The notes under the pieces: model-generated | Told to the model about the DNA's origin: nothing | Seen by the model: the letters and a program-made list of their open reading frames with translations, nothing else | Databases searched by the model: none | Part shown: positions 1 through 5,839 of the stretch, piece after piece | Numbering within the stretch: position 1 is the first letter of the stretch | Layout: each line of letters starts with the position of its first letter | From: Rhizobiaceae bacterium | GTDB taxonomy: Bacteria; Pseudomonadota; Alphaproteobacteria; Rhizobiales; Rhizobiaceae | Direction: 5' to 3' | DNA length: 8,565 bases | NCBI GenBank assembly: GCA_913776675.1 | Contig: CAJYRE010000249.1 | Coordinates: 1-8,565, forward strand | Program-made: the position numbers and the translations under genes

Positions 1-148
1 CTTTCATCAGGGTGGATTTGCCAGCCCCGTTTTCGCCCACCAATGCGTGAATTTCACCTTTGCGAACCTTGAGATTCACATCCGACAGCGCTTTCACGCC
101 CGGGAACGTCTTGGTGATGTTCCGCATTTCAAGGATGGTATTTTCCAT
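1..148 (-). CDS. gguA: Sugar ABC transporter ATP-binding protein GguA, N-terminal fragment
   Basis: This is the first 49 codons of the ATPase subunit of a monosaccharide ABC importer; the rest lies beyond the left window edge. The peptide begins [20 protein letters not shown], the usual opening of the first nucleotide-binding domain in the RbsA/XylG/MglA class of double-ABC ATPases. It continues to a Walker A loop GENGAGKST at residues 38-46, and the window ends three residues later. Family knowledge: the protein powers import from the cytoplasmic face of the membrane, with a permease (GguB in Agrobacterium) and the periplasmic protein ChvE. The start is the ATG whose complement is at 146-148, with a weak GGAA-type ribosome site about 7 bases upstream. 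The gene lies downstream of chvE on the same strand, 205 bases away, and the order chvE-gguA matches Agrobacterium. The symbol rests on that context; mmsA is an alternative name in use. Confidence 0.88.
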   Translation of the reverse strand, partial: MENTILEMRNITKTFPGVKALSDVNLKVRKGEIHALVGENGAGKSTLMK

Positions 149-205
149 AATATCGTTCCAGAGCCACAGCCGCGAGATCATGTCCATGTCAGAGGCGCAT
201 GGGCC

Positions 206-235
206 TTTATCTGAATGATGATCTGCAACAATCAA
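206..235 (-). promoter_or_regulatory. Weak candidate promoter for gguA
   Basis: On the minus strand a TTGATT hexamer (235-230, preceded by C, giving CTTGAT against the alphaproteobacterial CTTGAC) is separated by 18 bases from GATAAA (211-206). It lies between the chvE terminator and the gguA ATG, with a predicted start near 199 and a leader of about 50 bases. The -10 match is only moderate. It could supply gguA with transcription independent of chvE, but chance occurrence is quite possible. Confidence 0.22.
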
Positions 236-304
236 GTTAGAGCCTGATTTCGGAGAAAATCGCTCGCCCTTCTCGCCATCCCGCTGCATGGGCAGTTGGC
301 GATC

Positions 305-344
305 AAAAAGCAAGCCGGACCTCCTGATCAACAAGAGGTCCGGC
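305..344 (-). terminator. Intrinsic terminator after chvE, probable attenuator before gguA
   Basis: A perfect 10-bp inverted repeat, GCCGGACCTC (314-323) and GAGGTCCGGC (335-344), encloses an 11-base loop. Read on the minus strand the stem is followed by TTGCTTTTTG (313-304), a usable U tract. It starts 10 bases past the chvE stop codon. Its position between the binding-protein gene and the transporter ATPase fits a common arrangement in ABC sugar operons, where partial termination makes the binding protein much more abundant than the membrane components. Confidence 0.85.
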
Positions 345-353
345 CGCTCTATA

Positions 354-1418
354 TTACTTCAACTGGTCAGCCTTGTAGTAGCCGCCTTCAACCAGAACCT
401 TCTCATAGTTGGCCTTGGTGACAGCAACTGGCTTCAGCAGGTAGGCAGGAACCACCTTGACGCCGTTTTCATAGGTCTTGGTATCGTTGACTTCAGGCGT
501 CTTGCCTTCCATCAGCGCGTTGACCATGTTGACGGTGACCTTTGCCAGATCGCGGGTGTCCTTGAAGATGGTCGAATACTGTTCGCCAGCAATGATCGAC
601 TTCACGGAAGGAACTTCAGCATCCTGACCGGAGATGAAGGGCAGAGGCTGATCCTTGGTGCCATAGCCTACGCCCTTGAGCGAGGAAATGATGCCGATAG
701 AGATACCGTCGTAAGGCGACAGCACAGCGTTGACCTTGGCATCGGTGTAGTAAGCCGACAGAAGGTTATCCATACGGGCCTGAGCAACCGCACCGTCCCA
801 ACGCAGCGTACCAACCTTGTCCATGCCGGTCTGGCCGGACTTTACAACCAGCTTCTTGCTGTCGATGTAAGGCTGGAGAACCGACATTGCGCCGTTGTAG
901 AAGAAGAAGGCGTTGTTGTCGTCTGGCGAGCCACCGAACAGTTCGATGTTGAATGGACCCTTGCCATCCTTCAGGCCGAGTGCGTCAACCAGCGTACCAG
1001 CCTGCAAAACACCAACCTGGAAATTGTCGAAGGTTGCGTAATAGTCAACATTCGGGCTGTTCCGGATCAGGCGGTCATAGGCGATAACCTTGATGCCTGC
1101 ATCATGGGCCTGCTTGAGAACGTCCGACAGCGTGGTGCCATCGATGGACGCAATGACCAGAACCTTCTCGCCCTTGGTGACCATGTTTTCGATCTGGGAG
1201 AGCTGGTTCGGAATGTCGTCGTCTGCGTATTGCAGGTCGGTCTTGTAGCCAGCAGCCTGAAGCTGCTTGACGATGTTGTTACCGTCATCGATCCAGCGAG
1301 CCGAAGACTTGGTTGGCATGGCAATACCAACAGTTCCCTTGTCGGCAGCAAATGTAGACGACGAAAGTACGGCTGCGCCCAAAGCAACAGACGCAAAAAG
1401 CTTTACGATTTTATTCAC
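354..1418 (-). CDS. chvE: Periplasmic multiple-monosaccharide-binding protein ChvE
   Basis: The protein has 354 residues, by recollection the same length as Agrobacterium ChvE, and the sequence matches it almost throughout ([20 protein letters not shown] near the mature N terminus, [18 protein letters not shown] in the middle, a C terminus ending [10 protein letters not shown]). It is a class I (ribose/xylose-type) periplasmic binding protein. Residues 1-24 form a signal peptide: a Lys-containing start, a hydrophobic stretch and a probable STFA|ADKG cleavage site. Family knowledge: it binds aldoses and sugar acids for the Ggu importer and for chemotaxis, and in Agrobacterium the sugar-loaded form contacts VirA to raise vir induction. 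The GTG start at 1416-1418 is chosen because GGGAGG sits 6 bases upstream and translation from it begins directly with the signal peptide; an in-frame ATG at 1457 would add 13 poor leader residues. It is divergent from gbpR and followed by an intrinsic terminator and gguA. A role in virulence here is inference, since no vir gene is visible. Confidence 0.96.
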   Translation of the reverse strand: MNKIVKLFASVALGAAVLSSSTFAADKGTVGIAMPTKSSARWIDDGNNIVKQLQAAGYKTDLQYADDDIPNQLSQIENMVTKGEKVLVIASIDGTTLSDVLKQAHDAGIKVIAYDRLIRNSPNVDYYATFDNFQVGVLQAGTLVDALGLKDGKGPFNIELFGGSPDDNNAFFFYNGAMSVLQPYIDSKKLVVKSGQTGMDKVGTLRWDGAVAQARMDNLLSAYYTDAKVNAVLSPYDGISIGIISSLKGVGYGTKDQPLPFISGQDAEVPSVKSIIAGEQYSTIFKDTRDLAKVTVNMVNALMEGKTPEVNDTKTYENGVKVVPAYLLKPVAVTKANYEKVLVEGGYYKADQLK

Positions 1419-1424
1419 GAGGAA

Positions 1425-1430
1425 CCTCCC
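1425..1430 (-). promoter_or_regulatory. Ribosome binding site fixing the chvE GTG start
   Basis: On the minus strand GGGAGG is followed by a 6-base spacer (TTCCTC) and then GTG. It is the only strong Shine-Dalgarno match near the gene, and it selects the GTG at 1418 over the in-frame ATG at 1457. Confidence 0.8.
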
Positions 1431-1453
1431 TTGGTTTCCAATTTCATGTGCCC

Positions 1454-1491
1454 GCATTGTGGCCCTCCGCTCCTTGAAGGGTCTGCAATGC
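1454..1491 (-). other. Possible hairpin in the chvE 5' leader
   Basis: GCATTG (1454-1459) pairs with CAATGC (1486-1491). Inside, across a small internal loop, CCCT (1463-1466) pairs with AGGG (1478-1481), leaving an 11-base apical loop. The structure lies 23 bases upstream of the chvE Shine-Dalgarno and has no following U tract. It also contains the rejected upstream ATG at 1457. Formation and function are inferred from pairing alone. Confidence 0.25.
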
Positions 1492-1592
1492 AGTGGCGGC
1501 CCCAGCTCCGTCTGTTCGCCGCAAAAGAACCCGGCAGGCTATTACAGCCCCACTTGATCCAATCTGGACTCTTAGCGTTGAATACATGTCTT

Positions 1593-1609
1593 TCAAATGA
1601 TTTATTTGA
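1593..1609. promoter_or_regulatory. Palindrome in the chvE/gbpR divergent region, candidate GbpR operator
   Basis: TCAAAT (1593-1598) and ATTTGA (1604-1609) form a perfect 6-5-6 inverted repeat in the AT-rich part of the divergent region. Four of its bases are shared with the TTGACA hexamer at 1606-1611, which is read towards gbpR. LysR-type regulators normally bind interrupted AT-rich dyads here, repressing their own gene and activating the divergent one. Position and shape fit, but the motif is not a textbook T-N11-A box, and no Agrobacterium footprint was available to compare. Confidence 0.42.
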
Positions 1610-1635
1610 CAATCCACATACCAAAGTTGATATAT
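1606..1635 (+). promoter_or_regulatory. Candidate gbpR promoter giving a very short or absent leader
   Basis: TTGACA at 1606-1611 is a perfect -35 hexamer. The AT-only run at 1630-1636 offers -10 choices: GATATA (1629-1634, 17-base spacer) or ATATAT (1630-1635, 18-base spacer). Either predicts transcription starting at about 1641-1642, on the A or T of the gbpR ATG. The -10 match is only moderate. No chvE promoter of comparable quality is visible on the other strand, as expected for an activator-dependent promoter. Confidence 0.5.
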
Positions 1636-1640
1636 AGGTC

Positions 1641-2573
1641 ATGCTCACACCGCTTTTAAACCGACTTCAACCCAAGCATTTCAACCTCATCAGGGCGATT
1701 TCTGATCTTGGGCAACTTAACCTTGCGGCTGGTCAGCTTTCCATGACCCAGCCCGCCGCTTCACGCTTGCTGGCTGAAACCGAGCGGATTGTTGGCGCGG
1801 CCGTTTTTATCCGCACCCCGAAAGGAATGGAGCCGACTGAGCTGGGGATTGCGCTGGCGCGGCGGGCGGAAATCCTGCTGGAAGAAATGCGTGAAGCCAT
1901 GCGCGAGGTGGAGGCGATCAAGCGTGGATCGTCTGGTACTGTGCGGGTGGGAGCGGTGACGGGCGGGGCGCTGGGCTATATTGTTCCGGCCATCCGGGCC
2001 TTGAAGGTCGAGGCGCGCACGGCTGATATTCATGTGGACGTGGCCCCCAGTGGTACGCTGATTTCCAATTTGGTGGCCGGACAGTTTGACTTTGTGCTGG
2101 GGCGTATTCCGGTTGGGGTGGATGCGCGTCAGTTTGACATCCGCCATGCGCGCACGGAAGAAGTGGATTTGATTGTGCATCAAACCCACCCTCTGGCGAA
2201 TGCTACGGGGCTTACCATGGCTGATTTGCAGCATTTCCCCTGGGTGATGCAGGGACCGGGCGCGCCGGTGCGTCAGGCGGTGGAGAATTCCTTCATTCAG
2301 GCCGGCACCGCCCTGCCGGTGGATGTGGTCAATACCACATCGCTGCTGGTGATGATTGCAATGATTGCCACATCAAACGCCATCACGCCGCTCTCGCAGG
2401 AGGTGTCCGATTTGTTGTGTCGCCAGACCACCGGGGCGGGCCTGTGCCGACTCGACATCAGAACGCCGATTATTGTGTTGCCCTACCATATGATCAGCCT
2501 GAAAAGCCGCAGCATGTCCACTCTGGCATCCCGGTTGCAGGATCTTGTGCTTCAGGAGTTCATGGCTCGGTAA
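1641..2573 (+). CDS. gbpR: LysR-type regulator, GbpR-like, of chvE
   Basis: The 310-residue protein has normal length for the LysR family. Residues about 14-70 form the winged helix-turn-helix: LNLAAGQLSMTQPAASRLLA holds the two helices, and VFIRTPKGMEPTELG is the typical wing and linker entry. Residues about 98-305 form the periplasmic-binding-protein-like effector domain, opening with GTVRVGAVTGGALGYIVPAI. Divergent placement next to chvE, 222 bases apart, is what assigns it to GbpR, known in Agrobacterium to regulate chvE in response to sugars such as arabinose, fucose and galactose. The ATG at 1641 gives a complete domain, and the next Met (residue 35) would cut the DNA-binding helices. 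There is no good Shine-Dalgarno upstream (only AGG three bases before ATG), in line with a leaderless or nearly leaderless mRNA. Autoregulation through the overlapping palindrome at 1593-1609 is inferred. Confidence 0.9.
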   Translation: MLTPLLNRLQPKHFNLIRAISDLGQLNLAAGQLSMTQPAASRLLAETERIVGAAVFIRTPKGMEPTELGIALARRAEILLEEMREAMREVEAIKRGSSGTVRVGAVTGGALGYIVPAIRALKVEARTADIHVDVAPSGTLISNLVAGQFDFVLGRIPVGVDARQFDIRHARTEEVDLIVHQTHPLANATGLTMADLQHFPWVMQGPGAPVRQAVENSFIQAGTALPVDVVNTTSLLVMIAMIATSNAITPLSQEVSDLLCRQTTGAGLCRLDIRTPIIVLPYHMISLKSRSMSTLASRLQDLVLQEFMAR

Positions 2574-2581
2574 ATGCGAGG

Positions 2582-2609
2582 CGCATATGTCAATCCGTGT
2601 AAATATGCG
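2582..2609 (+). terminator. Hairpin after gbpR, doubtful terminator
   Basis: CGCATAT (2582-2588) and ATATGCG (2603-2609) make a 7-bp stem with a 14-base loop, starting 9 bases past the gbpR stop. It is followed by GGAAGGG, not a U tract, so it is not a classical intrinsic terminator. It might be a 3'-end stabiliser, or gbpR may end by Rho. Confidence 0.25.
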
Positions 2610-2640
2610 GGAAGGGACGTACCATAATCGTTAACAAAGG

Positions 2641-2669
2641 CTTGTCTTGCCAATTCAACTCTTTTTAAT
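2641..2669 (+). promoter_or_regulatory. Candidate pntAB promoter
   Basis: CTTGTC (2641-2646) differs by one base from the CTTGAC -35 element common in Rhizobiaceae. It is followed after 17 bases by TTTAAT (2664-2669), one mismatch from TATAAT. The predicted start is near 2676, giving a leader of about 87 bases before the pntA start codon. It is the best housekeeping-type promoter in the 189-base gap between gbpR and pntA. Confidence 0.5.
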
Positions 2670-2701
2670 AGGGCGTCGTGACGTCATCATGTCGCGGGGA
2701 C

Positions 2702-2740
2702 GTGGGGAGGAAAGTGCGCTAGCGTTTCAGCGCTCCCCAT
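2702..2740 (+). other. Bulged hairpin in the pntA 5' leader
   Basis: GTGGGGAG (2702-2709) pairs with CTCCCCAT (2733-2740), including one G-U pair at the base. After a 7-base bulge on the 5' side, CGCT (2717-2720) pairs with AGCG (2729-2732) around an 8-base loop. The whole structure ends 10 bases before the Shine-Dalgarno of pntA and would lie in the predicted untranslated leader. There is no U tract, so it is not a terminator. It may affect translation or mRNA stability. The pairing is seen in the sequence; the function is inference. Confidence 0.4.
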
Positions 2741-2750
2741 AATGAGGGCA

Positions 2751-2756
2751 AGGAGG
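2751..2756 (+). promoter_or_regulatory. Ribosome binding site fixing the pntA TTG start
   Basis: AGGAGG lies 6 bases before TTG at 2763. The alternative in-frame ATG at 2742 lies upstream of this site and has no Shine-Dalgarno of its own, and the in-frame GTG at 2769 is 12 bases away. The spacing therefore selects TTG. Confidence 0.78.
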
Positions 2757-2762
2757 TGCGTT

Positions 2763-4340
2763 TTGAGTGTGAAAATAGGGACGCCTAAGGAATTGTATGC
2801 AGGTGAGGCTCGCGTGGCGATGACGCCGGAGAGTGCGCTTCAATTGCAGAAACTGGGGTATGAGTGTGTTGTTGAAGCGGGCGCTGGCAAAGCGGCCGGG
2901 TTTTCAGATGACGCTTATCGTGCCGCAGGCGTAACCGTGCTGGATACGGCGGATGCCCTTTATGCCAGCGCGGATGTGGTTGCCAAAGTGCGCCCGCCAG
3001 AGGCGTCAGAGGTGGATAAGCTCACCACCGGCAAAACCCTGATTTCCTTCTTCTACCCCGCCCAGAACAAAGAGTTGCTGGAACAGGCCAAGGACAAGGG
3101 TGCCAATGTCATTGCCATGGACATGGTACCGCGCATTTCGCGCGCCCAGAAGATGGATGCCTTGTCTTCCATGGCCAATATTGCCGGTTATCGTGCCGTT
3201 ATTGAGGCGGGCAACAATTTTGGCCGCTTCTTTACCGGGCAGGTGACGGCGGCGGGTAAGGTTCCGCCTGCCAAAGTGCTGGTGATTGGGGCCGGTGTGG
3301 CGGGTCTGGCTGCCATTGGTACGGCCACCTCGCTGGGTGCGATTGTGCATGCCTTTGACGTTCGCCCCGAAGTGGCCGAGCAGATCGAAAGCATGGGCGC
3401 AAGTTTTGTTTATCTCGAATTTGAAGCCACGCAGGATGGCGCGGCAACGGGCGGCTATGCCGCGCCGTCGTCGCCGGAATTCCGCGAAAAGCAACTGGCA
3501 AAGTTCCGCGAGCTGGCTCCGGAGATGGATATTGTCATCACCACGGCGCTGATTCCGGGCCGTGATGCGCCAAAACTGTGGCTGGCCGATATGGTGGCTG
3601 CGATGAAGCCCGGCTCGGTGATTATTGACCTTGCCGCCGAGCGCGGCGGCAATTGCGATCTCACCGTGGCTGACCAGCGCGTGGTGTCTGACAACGGCGT
3701 GGTTGTCATTGGTTACACCGATTTTCCCAGCCGCATGGCGGCGCAATCCTCCACGCTCTATTCCACCAATATTCGCCATATGATGACCGATCTGACGCCC
3801 GGCAAGGACGGCAAGCTGGTCCACAATATGGAAGACGATGTTATCCGGGGTGCGACGGTGACCTTTGAGGGTGCGATTACCTTCCCGCCACCACCGCCGA
3901 AGGTGCAGGCCATTGCTGCTGCCAAGCCGAAGGAGAAGGTGAAAGAGCCGACACCGGAGGAAAAGCGTGCCAAGGAACTGGCTGATTTCAAGGCTCAAAC
4001 CACCAATCAGGTAAAACTGCTGGCGATTGGCACGGCTGTGATGTTGCTGGTGGGTGCCTTTGCCCCGGCCAGCTTCATGAGCCACTTTATTGTGTTCGTA
4101 TTGGCTTGCTTCATCGGTTTCCAGGTGATCTGGAATGTCAGCCACTCGCTGCACACGCCATTGATGGCGGTGACCAATGCCATTTCTGGCATCGTCATTC
4201 TGGGGGCCTTGTTGCAGATCGGCTCCAGCAACTGGCTGGTGGTGATACTGGCGGCGCTATCGGTGCTGATTGCGACGATCAATATCGTCGGCGGCTTCCT
4301 CGTGACACGGCGCATGCTCGCCATGTTCCAGAAGTCCTGA
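2763..4340 (+). CDS. pntA: NAD(P) transhydrogenase, alpha subunit PntA (fused form)
   Basis: This subunit of the membrane-bound proton-translocating transhydrogenase binds NAD(H); with PntB it drives hydride transfer from NADH to NADP+ using proton entry. From the TTG start it has 525 residues, against about 510 in E. coli. Residues 1-370 are cytoplasmic domain I: KIGTPKE at the N terminus, the conserved Arg-Gln-Asp loop in [13 protein letters not shown] (R124, Q129, D132), and the nucleotide fold [11 protein letters not shown] at 176-186. A Pro/Lys/Glu-rich linker (about 374-415, opening FPPPPPK) joins it to four membrane helices near 417-435, 437-458, 466-486 and 491-514, which are the alpha2 part. 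Many alphaproteobacteria, such as Rhodospirillum rubrum, encode these two parts as separate genes; here they are one polypeptide, as in E. coli. pntB follows after 14 bases, so the two are surely cotranscribed. The rare TTG start may moderate expression. The family assignment is secure. Confidence 0.97.
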   Translation: MSVKIGTPKELYAGEARVAMTPESALQLQKLGYECVVEAGAGKAAGFSDDAYRAAGVTVLDTADALYASADVVAKVRPPEASEVDKLTTGKTLISFFYPAQNKELLEQAKDKGANVIAMDMVPRISRAQKMDALSSMANIAGYRAVIEAGNNFGRFFTGQVTAAGKVPPAKVLVIGAGVAGLAAIGTATSLGAIVHAFDVRPEVAEQIESMGASFVYLEFEATQDGAATGGYAAPSSPEFREKQLAKFRELAPEMDIVITTALIPGRDAPKLWLADMVAAMKPGSVIIDLAAERGGNCDLTVADQRVVSDNGVVVIGYTDFPSRMAAQSSTLYSTNIRHMMTDLTPGKDGKLVHNMEDDVIRGATVTFEGAITFPPPPPKVQAIAAAKPKEKVKEPTPEEKRAKELADFKAQTTNQVKLLAIGTAVMLLVGAFAPASFMSHFIVFVLACFIGFQVIWNVSHSLHTPLMAVTNAISGIVILGALLQIGSSNWLVVILAALSVLIATINIVGGFLVTRRMLAMFQKS

Positions 4341-4354
4341 GGGGGGAATAGACT

Positions 4355-5788
4355 ATGGCAATTGGAATTGTTTCTGCGGCCTATATTGCGGCTGCTGTGT
4401 TGTTTATCCTCTCGCTGGGTGGGTTGTCCGGTCAGGAAAGCGCCAAGCGCGCCGTCTGGTATGGCATTGTCGGTATGGGTCTTGCGGTGATTGCCACCGT
4501 GTTTGGCCCCGGTGTCGGTCATTGGTTCATTATTGTGCTGATGATCGCCGGTGGTTCGGTGCTTGGCCATTATGTGGCCTCGCGCGTGCAGATGACCGAA
4601 ATGCCGCAGCTTGTGGCGGCTTTGCATAGCTTTGTGGGCTTGGCCGCGGTGTTTATCGGCTATAACGCCCATATCGAAGAAGCGCATGTGGCGCGGCTGG
4701 ATGAGGCCGCAAAGGCCTCGCTCACCGGCTTTGCGGCCATTCTGGCTCATAAGCTGCCGGTCGAGCTGGCGATTATGAAGGTCGAGGTCTTCCTCGGCGT
4801 CTTCATCGGTGCTGTCACCTTCACCGGCTCCGTGATTGCCTTTGGCAAGCTAGCTGGCAAGGTGGATGGCAAGGCCAAGAAACTGCCCGGCGGCCATCTG
4901 CTGAATGCCGGTGCAGCAGCGCTGTCCTTCATTTTGCTGATTGCCTATTTCAACGGTGCGGGCGCATGGTCGCTGGTGCTGATGACGCTGCTGGCCTTCT
5001 TCATTGGCTATCATCTGATCATGGGCATTGGCGGGGCCGATATGCCTGTGGTGGTCTCCATGCTCAACAGCTATTCCGGCTGGGCGGCAGCGGCCATTGG
5101 CTTCACGCTGGGCAATGACCTGCTGATCGTGACCGGTGCGCTGGTTGGCTCTTCCGGTGCCATCCTGTCCTACATCATGTGTAAGGCGATGAACCGCTCA
5201 TTTATCTCGGTTATCCTCGGCGGCTTTGGCACAACCACGGGCCCGGCCATGGAAATCACCGGCGAACAGGTGGCGATTGATGCCGAAGGCGTCGCCAATG
5301 CCCTCAACGAAGCCGATAGCGTGATCATCGTGCCCGGCTACGGCATGGCGGTGGCGCAGGCCCAGCAGGCGGTGTCTGAACTGACCCGCAAGCTGCGCGA
5401 TGCAGGCAAAAACGTGCGCTTTGCCATCCATCCGGTGGCGGGCCGTCTACCCGGCCATATGAACGTGCTGCTGGCCGAAGCCAAGGTGCCGTACGACATC
5501 GTGATGGAAATGGACGAAATCAACGATGATTTCCCCGAAACCGACGTGGTCATCGTCATCGGCTCCAACGACATCGTCAACCCCGCCGCCGAAGAAGATC
5601 CAAACAGCCCGATTGCCGGCATGCCTGTGTTGCAGGTGTGGAAGGCCAAGCAGGTGTTTGTGTCCAAACGTGGCCAGGGCACTGGCTATTCCGGCATCGA
5701 GAACCCGCTGTTTTATAAGGAAAATACGCGGATGTTCTATGGCGATGCCAAGAAGTCGGTGAGTGAATTGCTGCCGATGATCAAGTGA
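4355..5788 (+). CDS. pntB: NAD(P) transhydrogenase, beta subunit PntB
   Basis: This is the partner of PntA, 477 residues against about 462 in E. coli. Residues 1-270 carry the multi-helix membrane domain that forms the proton path: the essential His is H91 in [13 protein letters not shown], the same number as the E. coli residue, and the Asp/Asn pair of [13 protein letters not shown] is D229 and N238, with the E. coli spacing. After [20 protein letters not shown] and a short cytoplasmic link, residues about 300-477 form the NADP(H)-binding domain III, with [12 protein letters not shown] (326-337), [17 protein letters not shown] and [16 protein letters not shown]. All key residues are present, so the enzyme should be active in supplying NADPH. 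The ATG at 4355 follows a run of six Gs (4341-4346) that starts right after the pntA stop; this is a mediocre Shine-Dalgarno and suggests coupling to pntA translation. An intrinsic terminator follows 23 bases after the stop. Confidence 0.97.
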   Translation: MAIGIVSAAYIAAAVLFILSLGGLSGQESAKRAVWYGIVGMGLAVIATVFGPGVGHWFIIVLMIAGGSVLGHYVASRVQMTEMPQLVAALHSFVGLAAVFIGYNAHIEEAHVARLDEAAKASLTGFAAILAHKLPVELAIMKVEVFLGVFIGAVTFTGSVIAFGKLAGKVDGKAKKLPGGHLLNAGAAALSFILLIAYFNGAGAWSLVLMTLLAFFIGYHLIMGIGGADMPVVVSMLNSYSGWAAAAIGFTLGNDLLIVTGALVGSSGAILSYIMCKAMNRSFISVILGGFGTTTGPAMEITGEQVAIDAEGVANALNEADSVIIVPGYGMAVAQAQQAVSELTRKLRDAGKNVRFAIHPVAGRLPGHMNVLLAEAKVPYDIVMEMDEINDDFPETDVVIVIGSNDIVNPAAEEDPNSPIAGMPVLQVWKAKQVFVSKRGQGTGYSGIENPLFYKENTRMFYGDAKKSVSELLPMIK

Positions 5789-5811
5789 AAGCTTGTCGGT
5801 TTGAGATGGAT

Positions 5812-5837
5812 AAGCCGGGTGGAGACACCCGGTTTTT
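5812..5837 (+). terminator. Intrinsic terminator of pntAB between convergent genes
   Basis: CCGGGTG (5815-5821) and CACCCGG (5826-5832) form a perfect 7-bp stem closed by the GNRA tetraloop GAGA, followed by TTTTT (5833-5837). The AAG before the stem can extend pairing into the T run. It begins 23 bases after the pntB stop and ends 2 bases before the stop codon of the convergent gene. Read from the other strand the stem is followed by CTTATCC, a poor U tract, so it should act mainly on pntAB. Confidence 0.88.
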
Positions 5838-5839
5838 CG

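Noticed and set aside
1419..1457. ATG at 1457 as the chvE start
   Set aside because: It would put 13 polar residues ahead of a normal signal peptide, lacks a ribosome site and falls within a predicted hairpin, and the GTG start gives the expected 354-residue length.
288..1637. A 449-codon open frame on the plus strand, antisense to chvE
   Set aside because: It covers the unmistakable chvE gene on the opposite strand plus the divergent promoter region and terminator. Its translation has no recognisable domain, and it has no plausible ribosome site. It is a by-product of codon bias.
1415..1648. A 77-codon minus-strand frame spanning the whole divergent region
   Set aside because: Its start lies inside gbpR and it crosses the operator and promoter region, so it is unlikely as a gene. 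Only its last ten codons, near chvE, are kept as a low-interest observation.
2679..2686. TGACGTCA palindrome between the pntAB promoter and the leader hairpin
   Set aside because: It is an 8-bp perfect palindrome, but this short and in isolation it is close to chance; no regulator of pntAB with this site is known to me.
2742..2762. ATG at 2742 as the pntA start
   Set aside because: It would add a seven-residue MRARRCV leader and lacks a Shine-Dalgarno; the strong AGGAGG at 2751-2756 lies downstream of it and points to the TTG at 2763.
3006..4154. A 382-codon open frame on the minus strand, antisense to pntA
   Set aside because: The translation is rich in His, Arg and Gly with no family features, typical of the reverse strand of a GC-biased gene. 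pntA is a complete, conserved gene in the other direction.
4007..4750. A 247-codon minus-strand frame across the pntA/pntB junction
   Set aside because: It is a shadow of two conserved genes, the product resembles no protein family, and there is no promoter or ribosome site.
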